A stretch of 45,089 nt of DNA from Myxococcaceae bacterium (GCA_019694595.1 JAIBBQ010000030.1:1-45089); one strand, 5' to 3'; positions 36,417 through 45,070 are shown, numbered from the stretch's first letter. The notes: generated by a model not told the origin, from the sequence alone. Translations and numbers: made by a program.

Positions 36417-38387
36417 ATGGCCGACCGGCTGGGGCCCTATCTCCTCGACAAGCGCATCGGCGCCGGCGGCATGGCCGACGTCTTCCTCGCGCGTGGCCCC
36501 CACGGCGTCTGCGTCATCAAGCGGCCCCATCCGCACCTGTGCGCGACGCCCGAGTTCGTCCGCATGTTCCTCGACGAGGCCTCGCTCCTCGCGCAGCTGA
36601 ACCACGCCGGCATCGCGCGGGTCTTCGACCTCGGCCAGGACGGAGGCGTCTTCTTCCTGGCCATGGAATACGTGCCGGGCTTCGACCTGATGACCATCAG
36701 CCTCGAGCACGAGCGCCAGGGAGAGTTCATCGCTCCCGAGCTCGCCGCGCGGGTCATCGCCGACGCGGCCAGTGCGCTCCACTACGCGCACGAGGCGGTG
36801 GGCACCAACGGGCAGCCGCTCAACATCATTCACCGCGACGTCACCCCGCACAACATCCTGCTGTCGACGCGCGGCGAGGTGAAGCTCATCGACTTCGGCG
36901 TGGCCAAGGCCGCGCAGGGCATGCACAAGACCCAGGCGGGTCTGGTGAAGGGCAAGTACCCGTACATGGCGCCGGAGCAGATCACCGGCCAGGCCATCGA
37001 CCGCCGGGTCGACGTGTACGCGCTGGGCCTGGTGCTCTACGAGCTGCTCACCAACGCGCGCGCCATCGAAGGCGACACCGAGGTGCAGCAGATCGACAAT
37101 GCCCGCTCGGCGCGCATCAAGCCGGTGGAACAGCTGCGGCCCAACACCCCGATGCCGCTGCGCGCGATCCTCGCCGGGTGTCTGCACCCCGACCCGGCCG
37201 GGCGCTACCCGACGGCGGCGATGGTGGCGTCCGAGCTCGAAGGGTACCTGCGGACCGAGCGGCAGGTGGTGGGGCGGGAAGACCTGCTGCGGCTGTTCCG
37301 CGTGGTGGCCGCCGAGGCGTCGCACTTGAGCCCGATTCCGCTCGAGGCGCAGGTGGCGCCGCCGCTCGCGTCCCCGCAGCCGGGGTCGCCGCCCGACGAC
37401 CAGACGCTGCGCCGCATGCCCGCGGTCGAGCCGCACGCGACCGAGCCGTCGATGCTGGCCCAGCGGACTTCCACCGAGCCGCACTTCGGCCACGGGACGA
37501 ACCCCCAGTTCCCTCAAGGGATCGGGGGCAGCGCAGGGGCCGAAGGGCGGACCCTGCTCGAGAACCGGGTGCCCGACGCGGTGGCCCCTCAGCCGGCGCC
37601 GATCCAGCTCACCCAGACCGCGCTCGGCCCGCAGGCGCCGCTGCCAGCTCCCGCACCGATTCCGCTGACCAGCCCGGCGCCGGCTGGGCCCCGGCCGGGG
37701 TCGGGCGGCAAGGGCCTGGTGTTGGCGGCGGTCGGCGCGCTCGCACTCCTGGGCGCCGCCGTCACCTTCGTGCTCTGGCCTTCGGCGACGACCCCCGCGG
37801 TCGACCCGAAGGGCGTGCTGCTGGCGGTCGCCGACGCCGGGGAGACGCCGGAGCCGCTCGAGGACGCAGGCGCCGTCGCCGAGACCTCCGGGGAACCGGA
37901 CGCCGGTGTCGAACTGGCGCAGGCCGAGCCCGACGCAGGTGCCGCGGTGGTGGCGCCGGTGGCGCGGGACCCCGCGGTGCTGAGTGCCGACTGCACGCCG
38001 GCCTCGACGGTGGTGGTCGACGGCAAGCCGCGAGGGGCGACGCCGCTCGAGCTGCAGCTGCCGCCGGGCCAGCACACCGTGCTGTTCGTCAGCGAGAAGG
38101 ACGGCTTCCGCCGGTTGACGTCGGTGAAGCTCGACCCGGGTGAGCGCCGTCAGCTCGCCATTCGCGCCCAGCGCGCCACGCTCGAGGTCTCGCTGGAGCC
38201 CTTCGGCCGGCTCTCGCTCGACGGCAAGGTCATCGCGCCGGCCACCAGCTTCAAGGAGATCCAGACCTGGGACGGCCGCCACGTCCTCGAGGGCTTCCAG
38301 GCGGAGCTGAAGAAGACGGTGCGCGAGACCGTCGACCTCAAGCCCGACGAGACCCGCAAGGTCACCCTGCGGTTCGGCGCTCCCTGA
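36417..38387 (+). CDS. transmembrane Ser/Thr protein kinase with C-terminal PEGA domain
   Basis: 656 residues. Kinase domain (about 1-280): IGAGGMADVFLA, Lys 35 in CVIKRPH, helix-C Glu in FLDEASLL, HRDVTPHNILL with Asp 141, DFG at 159-161, and GKYPYMAPEQ. HRDVTPHN and GKYPYMAPEQ are the variants common in myxobacteria. A long Pro/Ala-rich linker leads to one membrane segment (about 431-455, GLVLAAVGALALLGAAVTFVLW), a second acidic linker, and a PEGA domain (about 522-580; VVVDGKPRGATPLELQLPPGQH) outside the membrane. An extended -10-like TGCTACACC (36398-36406) lies 10 bp before the ATG. Unlike the kinase at 8026 it has an external domain that could sense envelope state. Confidence 0.94.
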   Translation: MADRLGPYLLDKRIGAGGMADVFLARGPHGVCVIKRPHPHLCATPEFVRMFLDEASLLAQLNHAGIARVFDLGQDGGVFFLAMEYVPGFDLMTISLEHERQGEFIAPELAARVIADAASALHYAHEAVGTNGQPLNIIHRDVTPHNILLSTRGEVKLIDFGVAKAAQGMHKTQAGLVKGKYPYMAPEQITGQAIDRRVDVYALGLVLYELLTNARAIEGDTEVQQIDNARSARIKPVEQLRPNTPMPLRAILAGCLHPDPAGRYPTAAMVASELEGYLRTERQVVGREDLLRLFRVVAAEASHLSPIPLEAQVAPPLASPQPGSPPDDQTLRRMPAVEPHATEPSMLAQRTSTEPHFGHGTNPQFPQGIGGSAGAEGRTLLENRVPDAVAPQPAPIQLTQTALGPQAPLPAPAPIPLTSPAPAGPRPGSGGKGLVLAAVGALALLGAAVTFVLWPSATTPAVDPKGVLLAVADAGETPEPLEDAGAVAETSGEPDAGVELAQAEPDAGAAVVAPVARDPAVLSADCTPASTVVVDGKPRGATPLELQLPPGQHTVLFVSEKDGFRRLTSVKLDPGERRQLAIRAQRATLEVSLEPFGRLSLDGKVIAPATSFKEIQTWDGRHVLEGFQAELKKTVRETVDLKPDETRKVTLRFGAP

Positions 38388-38410
38388 GGTCCGCTCACCC
38401 CTGAGGGAGC
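38379..38410. terminator. 10-bp interrupted inverted repeat at the kinase/lpxB convergent end
   Basis: GCTCCCT (38379-38385) pairs with AGGGAGC (38404-38410); after one G/G mismatch, AGG (38387-38389) pairs with CCT (38400-38402), leaving a 10-base loop. The kinase TGA (38385-38387) lies in the left arm and the lpxB stop in the loop. The longest stem among the convergent junctions. Confidence 0.45.
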
Positions 38411-39510
38411 AGCTCGAGCACGGCCTGTGCTGCCCGCTGCGCTGCACCCGCGGGGCCCAGCACCGCACGGACCTCGTCGAAGCCGCGGAGCATGCGCTCG
38501 CGCGCTTCACCCGCCCACAGGGGGGCCAGCGCCTCCAGGACCTTGGGCGCCGTGAAGTCGTCCTGCAGGAGCTCGGGGACCACCCCGCGACCGGCGAGCA
38601 GGTTCACCAGGCACACGTGGGGCACCTTCACCAGCCGACGCCCGATGGCGAAGGTCAACGGTGAGACCCGGTAGACGCACACCATCGGGCAGCCCATGAG
38701 CGCCGTCTCCAGGGTGGCGGTGCCGGACGCCACCACCGCGGCGTCGCTCGCCCCCACCACCTCGGGCGCCCGACCGGAGAAGAACGTGCAGCGCACGCCC
38801 TTGGCCGCGACGGCTTGCTCCAGCTCGGCGCGGGGCAGGCCGGGGGCGACGGGCATCACCAGCTGCACGTCGCCGGCGCCCGCAGCCACCTCGAGCAGGG
38901 TGGGGAGAATGCGCGAGAGCTCGGAGCGGCGGCTTCCCGGCAGGAGCGCCAGCGTGCGGCGCTCTTCCAGCCCGAGGCGGCGGCGCAGCTCGGGCGCCGG
39001 AGCCCGCGCGGGCAGCTGCTCGACGGTCGGGTTGCCCACGTAGCGGGCCTCGAGGCCCCGGTCCCGGTAGAACCGTTCCTCGAAGGGGAGAATGCAGAGC
39101 ATGCGGTCGACCCGCCGGCGGATGACTTCCACCCGCCCGGGCCGCCACGCCCACACCATCGGGCTCACGTAGTACGCGACCTGGACCCCGAGGCGCTTGA
39201 GGTCCTTCGCCAGCCGGAGGTTGAAGTCGGGCACGTCGACCAGGATGGCGACCGAGGGCTTCCGGGCGGCCGCCGCGCGCACCAGGTTCCGCTTCACCGC
39301 GAAGAGCCGGGGGAGCTTGGGGAGCACCTCGACGATGCCCATCACCGAGAGCTCGGACGAGGAATGGATCAGCTCCACGTCGGCCGCGGCCATCTTCTCG
39401 CCGCCCATGCCGAAGAAGCGCAGGCCCGGGCGCGCGCGGCGCAGGGCGGCCACCAGGTCCGCCGCGTGTGCGTCGCCGGAGGCTTCCCCCGCCACCACCA
39501 TCACGTCCAT
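38395..39510 (-). CDS. lpxB: lipid-A-disaccharide synthase
   Basis: Peripheral inner-membrane GT19 enzyme that joins UDP-diacylglucosamine and lipid X to form the lipid A disaccharide. 371 residues. Family motifs: VVAGEASGDAHAADLV at the N-terminus, FGMGGEKM, ILVDVPDFNLRLA, YYVSPMVWAWRPGR, LLPGSRRSEL, and VASGTATLETALMGCPMVCVYR. In many bacteria lpxB follows lpxA or lpxI; here it stands alone, divergent from the ABC exporter across 50 bp. A minus-strand TTTACA/TACGGG pair upstream could be its promoter. Confidence 0.96.
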   Translation of the reverse strand: MDVMVVAGEASGDAHAADLVAALRRARPGLRFFGMGGEKMAAADVELIHSSSELSVMGIVEVLPKLPRLFAVKRNLVRAAAARKPSVAILVDVPDFNLRLAKDLKRLGVQVAYYVSPMVWAWRPGRVEVIRRRVDRMLCILPFEERFYRDRGLEARYVGNPTVEQLPARAPAPELRRRLGLEERRTLALLPGSRRSELSRILPTLLEVAAGAGDVQLVMPVAPGLPRAELEQAVAAKGVRCTFFSGRAPEVVGASDAAVVASGTATLETALMGCPMVCVYRVSPLTFAIGRRLVKVPHVCLVNLLAGRGVVPELLQDDFTAPKVLEALAPLWAGEARERMLRGFDEVRAVLGPAGAAQRAAQAVLELLPQG

Positions 39511-39517
39511 GCAGGAG

Positions 39518-39547
39518 CCCGTACCGTCGGCCGCCAGCGCGTGTAAA
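39518..39547 (-). promoter_or_regulatory. candidate leaderless promoter of lpxB
   Basis: Minus strand: TTTACA (39547-39542, five of six), 18 bp, TACGGG (39523-39518, weak), then 7 bp to ATG 39510. The same bases read forward as TGTAAA could act as a -10 box for the divergent ABC gene (GTG 39561). Confidence 0.28.
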
Positions 39548-39560
39548 GGGCGAGCTGTCC

Positions 39561-41249
39561 GTGGAAACCGTGAGCCCAGCCCAGGCCGTCAGGCGCTTGC
39601 TCGAGCTCGGGCGCCCGCACGCTCGCTTCCTGTGGCTCGCCTTCGCGGGCATGGCCGTGGTGGGGGTGGCGACGGGCTTCTTCGCCTTCCTGGTGGGGCC
39701 GATGGTGCGCTGGCTCCTCACCGGGGGCGCGAGCGGCCTGGGCTTCGCCGCGGCGCTGCTGCCGGAGCTCGATCGGGACCAGGTGGCCACGGCGCTGCCG
39801 CTGGTGCTGGTCGCGGTGGCGGTGGTCCGGGGCCTCGGGTACCTGGCGCAGTTCTTCTTCGCCGGGTGGTACGGGCAGCGGGTGGTGGTGGACCTGCGGC
39901 GCGCGCTGCTGGAGCGCTTCCTCGGCTTCGGCCCGGCGCGGCTCACCCGCGAGCGCTCGGGCGAGCTGCTGGCGAGGTTCTCGGGGGACGTGGCCGCGGT
40001 GGAGCAGGCCGCGACCTACACCGTGGCGTCGTGGCTGCGCGACTCGTTCCAGATCGCCGTGCTGGCCGCGGTGGCGTGCGCCGTATCGTGGAAGCTGGCG
40101 CTGGCCGCCGCCATCACCGTGCCGCTGGCGGCGTGGCCGGCCTTCCGGCTCACCCGGGGCGCGCTCGGCCGGGTGGTGGAATCGAGGCAGCGGCTGGGCG
40201 TGCTCACCGCCCAGCTCAAGGAGCACCTCGACGCGGTGCAGCTGATCCAGGCTTCCAGCGGGGCGCTCGCCGCACACGCCCGCTTCGAGAGCGAAGGCAC
40301 GGCGCTCGAGCGGGCGCTGATCGGAGCAGGGTGGCTGCGCGGGGCGGTGCCTGCGGTGATGGAGCTGCTCGCCGCGGTGGCGCTCGCCTCGGCGGTCATC
40401 GCGGCCACGGTCTTCCACCTCGCCGCGCCCGACGAGCTCGTCTCGTTCCTCACCGCGCTGATCCTGGTCTACCAGCCGGCGAAGGACCTGGGCCGGGTGT
40501 CCCAGTTCGCGCTCCAGGCCCAGGCCGCGCTGGCCCGGCTCGAAGGGCTGCTCGCGGCGGCGCCGCCGGTGGGCTCGCCGCCCGCCCCCGCCTTCACGCG
40601 CTCCATCGGGCTCGACGGCGTGCACTTCGCGTGGGCCGAAGCCCCGGTGCTGCGCGGGGTGACGCTCACGCTCGCGCGGGGCGAGCGGGTGGCGCTGGTC
40701 GGCCCCAGCGGCGGAGGCAAGAGCACGGTGGCGGCGTTGTTCGCGGGCTTCGAGCGGCCACAGCGGGGCGCGGTCCTGATCGACGGCCAGGAAGCGGCCC
40801 CCGCGGCACTGCGCGGACAGGTGGCACTGGTCACCCAGGAGCCGCTCCTGTTCTCCGACACCATCGAGGCCAACCTCCGGCTGTCCCGGCCCGCCGCGAC
40901 CGCTGCCCAGCTGGACGCCGCGCTGGAGCAGGCGGGGGCGCTGGGCTTCGTCCGCGCGCTGCCGTCGGGGTTGAAGACGCGCCTGGGCGAGCGGGGGCAC
41001 AGCCTCAGTGGAGGTCAGCGGCAGCGGCTGTGTCTGGCGCGCGCGCTCCTCAGCCCGGCCCCCTTGCTGGTGCTCGACGAGCCGACCAGCAACCTCGACG
41101 AGCAAGGGCAGCGTGACTTCGACGAGGTCATGGCGACCGCGCTCGACGGGCGCACCGCGCTGCTCATCACCCACCGGGTGAGCTCGGCGCTGCGGGCGGA
41201 CCGGGTGGTCACGCTCGCCGAAGGTCGCGTCGAAGCGAGCGGCGGCTGA
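39561..41249 (+). CDS. MsbA-like ABC exporter (lipid A-core flippase candidate)
   Basis: 562-residue half-transporter: an N-terminal six-helix membrane domain (about 20-310) fused to an ATPase. All nucleotide motifs are intact: Walker A GPSGGGKST (381-389), Q-loop VTQEPLLF, signature SLSGGQRQR (about 481-489), Walker B LLVLDEPTSNLDE (about 500-512) and H-loop ITHR. GTG 39561 is preceded by AAAGGG at 39545-39550; GTG 39570 is also possible, and the longer upstream frame is Arg/Pro-rich and antisense to lpxB. Position between lpxB and a Kdo-transferase gene makes lipid A-core the likely cargo, as for MsbA, but the sequence alone does not prove it. Confidence 0.9.
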   Translation: METVSPAQAVRRLLELGRPHARFLWLAFAGMAVVGVATGFFAFLVGPMVRWLLTGGASGLGFAAALLPELDRDQVATALPLVLVAVAVVRGLGYLAQFFFAGWYGQRVVVDLRRALLERFLGFGPARLTRERSGELLARFSGDVAAVEQAATYTVASWLRDSFQIAVLAAVACAVSWKLALAAAITVPLAAWPAFRLTRGALGRVVESRQRLGVLTAQLKEHLDAVQLIQASSGALAAHARFESEGTALERALIGAGWLRGAVPAVMELLAAVALASAVIAATVFHLAAPDELVSFLTALILVYQPAKDLGRVSQFALQAQAALARLEGLLAAAPPVGSPPAPAFTRSIGLDGVHFAWAEAPVLRGVTLTLARGERVALVGPSGGGKSTVAALFAGFERPQRGAVLIDGQEAAPAALRGQVALVTQEPLLFSDTIEANLRLSRPAATAAQLDAALEQAGALGFVRALPSGLKTRLGERGHSLSGGQRQRLCLARALLSPAPLLVLDEPTSNLDEQGQRDFDEVMATALDGRTALLITHRVSSALRADRVVTLAEGRVEASGG

Positions 41250-41253
41250 GGCG

Positions 41254-42711
41254 TCACGGCGCGAGTGCCGCTTGCAGGAACGCGCGGATCGCCTCGTCGG
41301 CGGCGCGATTCGCGTGGCCGCGGCCCTCGGCGGTCCCTCCGAGGACCAGCACGACGCCAGGTCTGGCCATGGAGTACCCGTCGGCGGTGGGGTACCCGGG
41401 CGCGCCGATGAGGTGGCCGGCGCCCGGGACGCAGAGCTTCCGGTCGAGCGGGTGCGTGCGCTGGTGACCGGCATCGGCGAGCGCGTTCCACGCGTCGTCG
41501 ATGAAGCGGCACGAAGGCCAGAGCCCGTCGTCGTCGCCGCCGATCATCAGCACCGCGGCGCCCGCGTCCTCGACCGCGATGCGGGCCGCCGACCGCTCGG
41601 CGCCCGAGGCCGCCGCGAGCTCCCCGAGGAAGACGGGGGTGAAGCGGTAGCCCGTCTGCCCGTCGGGCAGGAACTCGGGCACCGGCTGCTCCTGGGGTCG
41701 ACGGGGAATGGACGGCAGCCCGGCGTCGGCGCGCGTCCAGGCCGCGCCGTCGCCCGTGCGGGTGTCGCTCCAGCGGTACGAGCTGGGCGCGACCGCGACG
41801 GCGCCGCGGAGCCACGGGAGATCGGCCGCGAGCTGGAGTGCGAGCTCACCGCCCCGTGAGCCACCGAGCACCGCGAGCCGCCCGCGGTCGATGTCCTGCT
41901 GCGCCCCCAGCCAGTCGAGCGCCGCTTCCAGGCGCTCCAGGGGAATGCGCTCGATGAAGCCCTGGTCACAGTAGTCGACCGCGAGGGCATCGAAGCCCAT
42001 GGTGGACACCCACGCGGCCTCGAAGAGCGTGGCGTTCAGGCTGCAGTCCGACCCTCCGAGCACCAGCACCGCGCCGCGCGCTCCGGCGTCGGGGCGGGTG
42101 AGGAACTTCGCCGGCAGGCCTCCCGCCGACACGTCGCGCAGGGTGAAGCCGGTGCCCATCGCTGGCCGGGCCAGCGTGGCGGTGGCCCCCGCATCCCCGC
42201 TCGCCGCGGTGACCACCACGTCGAAGCCCGCCGGCGGGGGAAGCGGACTGTCCTCGGCCGACCAGAGCAGGCCATCGACGTCGACGCCGCGGTAGGTGCC
42301 GCTCACCGGAGCGTCGCGACCGGTGTCGACCGTGCCATCGGCCGCGGCGACGAACGAGCCCTTGCCGACGAACTCGAAGGCGCGCGCGGTCAGGTGCACC
42401 AGGGCACCTGGCTCGGCCCCGGAGACGCGGACGCTGAAGGCGCGCGCGTAGATCTCGCTCGTGGTGGAGCCGCCGTCCGACGCGCGGAAGGCGAGCGTGA
42501 ACGGGCCGGCGTCGAAGGCCTGGCGGCCGGCATCGGCGCCGGCATCGGCTCCCGCGTCCGCGGCCCCGGCGTCGTCTCCGGCATCGGCGCCACCGGCGTC
42601 GAGGTCGCCAGCGTCCTGGCGTGGCCGCTCGCCAGCGCCACAGGCGAGCTGGCAGGCGACCAGGCCCGCCAGCGCCACCGTCCTGGCAGGAATCGGGAAG
42701 GCGCGGAACAT
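41254..42711 (-). CDS. lipoprotein with BAAT/acyl-CoA thioester hydrolase-family alpha/beta hydrolase
   Basis: 485 residues from ATG 42711. The signal peptide ends in the lipobox LVAC (Cys 20), then a 30-residue Asp-Ala-Gly linker (33-62) typical of myxobacterial lipoproteins. Residues about 70-215 look like the beta-rich N-terminal domain of bile-acid-CoA:amino acid N-acyltransferases and acyl-CoA thioesterases (FSVRVSGAEPGALVHLTARA). The alpha/beta hydrolase domain has VLVLGGSDCSLN, IPLERLEAALDWL, the nucleophile elbow GGSRGGELAL (Ser), IGGDDDGLWPS (Asp) and PGAGHLI (His), a complete triad. Two further in-frame Mets (42729, 42789) give worse signals. The enzyme sits, unusually, outside the cytoplasm, where acyl-CoA is absent, so an acyl ester or lipid substrate is likelier. 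It lies between lipid A genes but on the opposite strand. Confidence 0.8.
   Translation of the reverse strand: MFRAFPIPARTVALAGLVACQLACGAGERPRQDAGDLDAGGADAGDDAGAADAGADAGADAGRQAFDAGPFTLAFRASDGGSTTSEIYARAFSVRVSGAEPGALVHLTARAFEFVGKGSFVAAADGTVDTGRDAPVSGTYRGVDVDGLLWSAEDSPLPPPAGFDVVVTAASGDAGATATLARPAMGTGFTLRDVSAGGLPAKFLTRPDAGARGAVLVLGGSDCSLNATLFEAAWVSTMGFDALAVDYCDQGFIERIPLERLEAALDWLGAQQDIDRGRLAVLGGSRGGELALQLAADLPWLRGAVAVAPSSYRWSDTRTGDGAAWTRADAGLPSIPRRPQEQPVPEFLPDGQTGYRFTPVFLGELAAASGAERSAARIAVEDAGAAVLMIGGDDDGLWPSCRFIDDAWNALADAGHQRTHPLDRKLCVPGAGHLIGAPGYPTADGYSMARPGVVLVLGGTAEGRGHANRAADEAIRAFLQAALAP
42526..42615 (-). repeat. Asp-Ala-Gly coding repeat in the lipoprotein linker
   Basis: Codons 33-62 of the BAAT-family lipoprotein encode degenerate DAG triplets with spacer residues. 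At DNA level this is an imperfect array of GCATCGGCGCCG-like units. It is a flexible tether between the lipid anchor and the enzyme and could change length by slippage. Confidence 0.65.
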
Positions 42712-42787
42712 GTGGCCGCCGTCGAGCATCAAGCGTGCCAACTGGTTGCCGAGGGCCGTGAGGTGCGCCACGGTGCGCGCGAAGGTC

Positions 42788-44053
42788 ATGCGCTTCGTCT
42801 ACGTCCTCGCTTCGTGGGTGCTCTTCGGAGCCGTGTGGCCGCTGCTGTGGCTGATGCGCAAGACCCGCGACGGGTGGCGTCAGCGCCTCGGGTTCCTGCG
42901 TCCGGAAGAGATCCCTCCCGGTGACGGACCGCTCGTCTGGCTGCACGGCGCGAGCGCGGGCGATCTCCTGGCGCTCTCTCCGATGATCCGCAAGCTGCGG
43001 CAGCGCTCGCCGGGGACCCGGGTGCTCCTGTCCACCATCACCAACACCGGCATCTTGATGGCGCGCGAGCGGCTGCGCGGCGACGTCGACGGCGCCATCT
43101 ACGCCCCGTGGGATCTCCTGGGCTCGACCCGCCGCGCGGTGCAGGCGCTCAAACCCAAGGTGCTGGTGCTCGAGTACACCGAGATCTGGCCCAACCTGAT
43201 TCACGCCGCGAAGGCGCACGGGGCCCAGGTGGTGCTCACCAACGGCCGCTTCGGTGAGCGGCGGCTCGGCCAGTACCGGGCGCTCTTCGCGTTGATCGGC
43301 AACCCGCTGCGCGAGCTCGCGGCGTTGCTGATGCGCGACGAGAGCGAGGCCGAGCGGGCGCTCAAGCTCGGCGCGCCCGCAGGGCGAGTGCAGGTGACCG
43401 GCAACACCAAGTTCGACGCGCTGATTCCCCCGGCCGACGGGGGCGATCTCGCCGAGCTGCGCCAGGCGCTCGCGCTGCCCGAGACCGCGCGGGTGCTGAT
43501 GGCCGGCAGCACCCACGAAGGCGAGGAGCCGCTGATCCTCGAGGCCTACGTGTCGCTGCTGCAGGCCTACCCCGATCTGCGCCTGGTCATCGCGCCCCGG
43601 TACCTCGAGCGCGCCGAGCGCGTGGCCGCGCTGGTGCGGGAACGCGGCCTGTCCGTGGGGCTGCGGTCCCGCCCGGGTGAGGTGCAGGCGCGGGTGATGA
43701 TCCTCGACACCATCGGCGAGCTCGCCCGCGCGTACCGGCTGGCCACCCTGGTCTTCGTCGGCGGGTCGTTCACCACCCGCGGAGGCCAGAACATCCTCGA
43801 GCCGGCGGCCCAGGGGCGGCCGGTGCTCTTCGGGCCGCACATGGAGAACTTCCGCGACAGCGTCACCGCGCTGCTCGGGCGCGGCGGCATCCAGGTGAAG
43901 GACGCGCAGCAGCTCGCGAAGGTGGTGGGCGAGCTGCTCTCGCGGCCCGATCAGCTCCAGTCGCTGGGGTCGATGGCCAAGGCGGCGGTCGCCCAGCTGG
44001 CCGGTGCGAGCGATCGCAACGTCGACCAGCTCTGCCGGCTCCTCGAGGCGTGA
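42788..44053 (+). CDS. waaA: 3-deoxy-D-manno-octulosonic acid (Kdo) transferase homologue with altered active site
   Basis: 421-residue GT30 enzyme homologue that would add Kdo to lipid IVA at the inner membrane. Family landmarks: an N-terminal membrane segment (FVYVLASWVLFGAVWPLLWL), WLHGASAGD, STITNTG, VLEYTEIWPNLI, VQVTGNTKFD, AGSTHEGEEPLI, DTIGELARAYRLA and FVGGSFTTRGGQNILEPAA. Two conserved spots differ from what I recall of E. coli WaaA: the general-base Glu in HSVSVGE is Asp 59 (HGASAGD), and PRHPER is PRYLER (271-275). The rest is well kept, so it is probably an active divergent enzyme rather than a relic. ATG 42788 begins the membrane segment; upstream in-frame sequence is antisense to the lipoprotein gene. 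The GT4 gene starts immediately after its stop. Confidence 0.88.
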   Translation: MRFVYVLASWVLFGAVWPLLWLMRKTRDGWRQRLGFLRPEEIPPGDGPLVWLHGASAGDLLALSPMIRKLRQRSPGTRVLLSTITNTGILMARERLRGDVDGAIYAPWDLLGSTRRAVQALKPKVLVLEYTEIWPNLIHAAKAHGAQVVLTNGRFGERRLGQYRALFALIGNPLRELAALLMRDESEAERALKLGAPAGRVQVTGNTKFDALIPPADGGDLAELRQALALPETARVLMAGSTHEGEEPLILEAYVSLLQAYPDLRLVIAPRYLERAERVAALVRERGLSVGLRSRPGEVQARVMILDTIGELARAYRLATLVFVGGSFTTRGGQNILEPAAQGRPVLFGPHMENFRDSVTALLGRGGIQVKDAQQLAKVVGELLSRPDQLQSLGSMAKAAVAQLAGASDRNVDQLCRLLEA

Positions 44054-45070
44054 GTGCGCATCGTCCACCTCCTCGCCAGCCCGGTGTTCAGCGGTCCGGC
44101 CGAGCTGGTGCTCGAGCTGGCGCTCGCGCAGCGGGCCCTGGGCCACGACGTGCAGGTGGCGGTCGACCGCACCCGCGCGCCTCGCAGCGAGGAGCCCGCG
44201 CCGCCTCGCTTCGCCGACGCAGGCCTGCTCCACGACGGGCCCCTCGAGGTGTCGGTGAAGTCGTCGCCGCTCGCGATGCTGCGCGACGTTCGCCACCTGT
44301 GGCAGCTCGCCCCCGACGTGCTGCACGCGCACTTCAGCCACGATCACCACCTCGCAGCGCTCGCCACCCACGGCACCACCGTGCTGGTGCGCTCGGTGCA
44401 CGCGCCGCGGAGCTTCGGCTGGGCGACGCCGCGGGCGCACGTCTACACCGCTCCGTATGCCGCGCTCACCCAGCGGCTGCGTCGCCGCAAGGTGCCGGTG
44501 CTCGAGCACCCGGCGCTGGTGAGCGCGGGGTTCCGGCCGGGCTCGCGCGAGGCCGCCCGGCTGGCGCTCGGGGTCCAGGGCGCGCCGCTGGTGGGGCTCG
44601 TCTCCAGCTTCCAGCCGTCGCGGCGCCTCGACGTGGCGCTGGAGGCCTTCGCGCTGCTCCGCCGGGATCGCCCGGGCGCCCACCTGGTGCTCGCCGGCGA
44701 CGGCGAGCTCGCGGCCGCGTTGCAGGCGCGCGCCGCGGCCGACGACCTGCGCGGTGCGGTGACGTTCCTCGGCTACCGCTCCGGCGAGGCCTTCGTCGAG
44801 GTGCTGCAGGCGGTCGACCAGGTGTGGCTCCTCGGGCTGGGCAACGACTTCAGCGGCCGCGCTGCGGTGCAGGCGAAGGCCTGCGGCGCGCTGGTGCTCG
44901 CGGTGCGGGAGGGCGCGCTGGCGGGCGTCGCCGACGCGCTGGTCGAGCCGACCCCCGCGGCGGTCGCCCACGCCGCCGGGATCGTGATGGCCCGGCCGGT
45001 GCGACTGCCCGACGCTGCCGCCTTCGCCCAGGACCTGATGGCCGCGGTGAGCCGGGTGCACGACCGATGA
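44054..45070 (+). CDS. GT4-type glycosyltransferase with altered E-x7-E motif
   Basis: 338-residue GT-B glycosyltransferase, probably for the LPS core. Motifs: MRIVHLLASPVFSGPAELVL (N-terminal domain start with the Gly loop), DVLHAHFSHDHHLAA, VGLVSSFQPSRRLDVALEAFALL, LVLAGDGELAAAL, and VTFLGYRSGE. In most GT4 enzymes the donor site reads E-P-F-G-x4-E-A-x-A-C-G; here it reads D-F-S-G-R-A-A-V-Q-A-K-A-C-G, so both Glu are replaced (Asp 265, Gln 273). Donor specificity or activity may differ. GTG 44054 follows the waaA TGA with no gap; the stop overlaps another ATG (45067). Confidence 0.85.
   Translation: MRIVHLLASPVFSGPAELVLELALAQRALGHDVQVAVDRTRAPRSEEPAPPRFADAGLLHDGPLEVSVKSSPLAMLRDVRHLWQLAPDVLHAHFSHDHHLAALATHGTTVLVRSVHAPRSFGWATPRAHVYTAPYAALTQRLRRRKVPVLEHPALVSAGFRPGSREAARLALGVQGAPLVGLVSSFQPSRRLDVALEAFALLRRDRPGAHLVLAGDGELAAALQARAAADDLRGAVTFLGYRSGEAFVEVLQAVDQVWLLGLGNDFSGRAAVQAKACGALVLAVREGALAGVADALVEPTPAAVAHAAGIVMARPVRLPDAAAFAQDLMAAVSRVHDR

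Noticed and set aside
41247-41256. TGA-GGCG-TCA at the ABC exporter/lipoprotein junction as another stop-centred repeat
   Set aside because: Only the 3 bp given by the two TGA codons pair; flanking bases do not extend it. A distant AGCGGC/GCCGCT pair has a 23-base loop and is weak.
42526-42615. Short repeated DNA units that might be a small CRISPR or tandem array
   Set aside because: The units are in frame, degenerate and encode an Asp-Ala-Gly linker; there are no spacers or cas genes.
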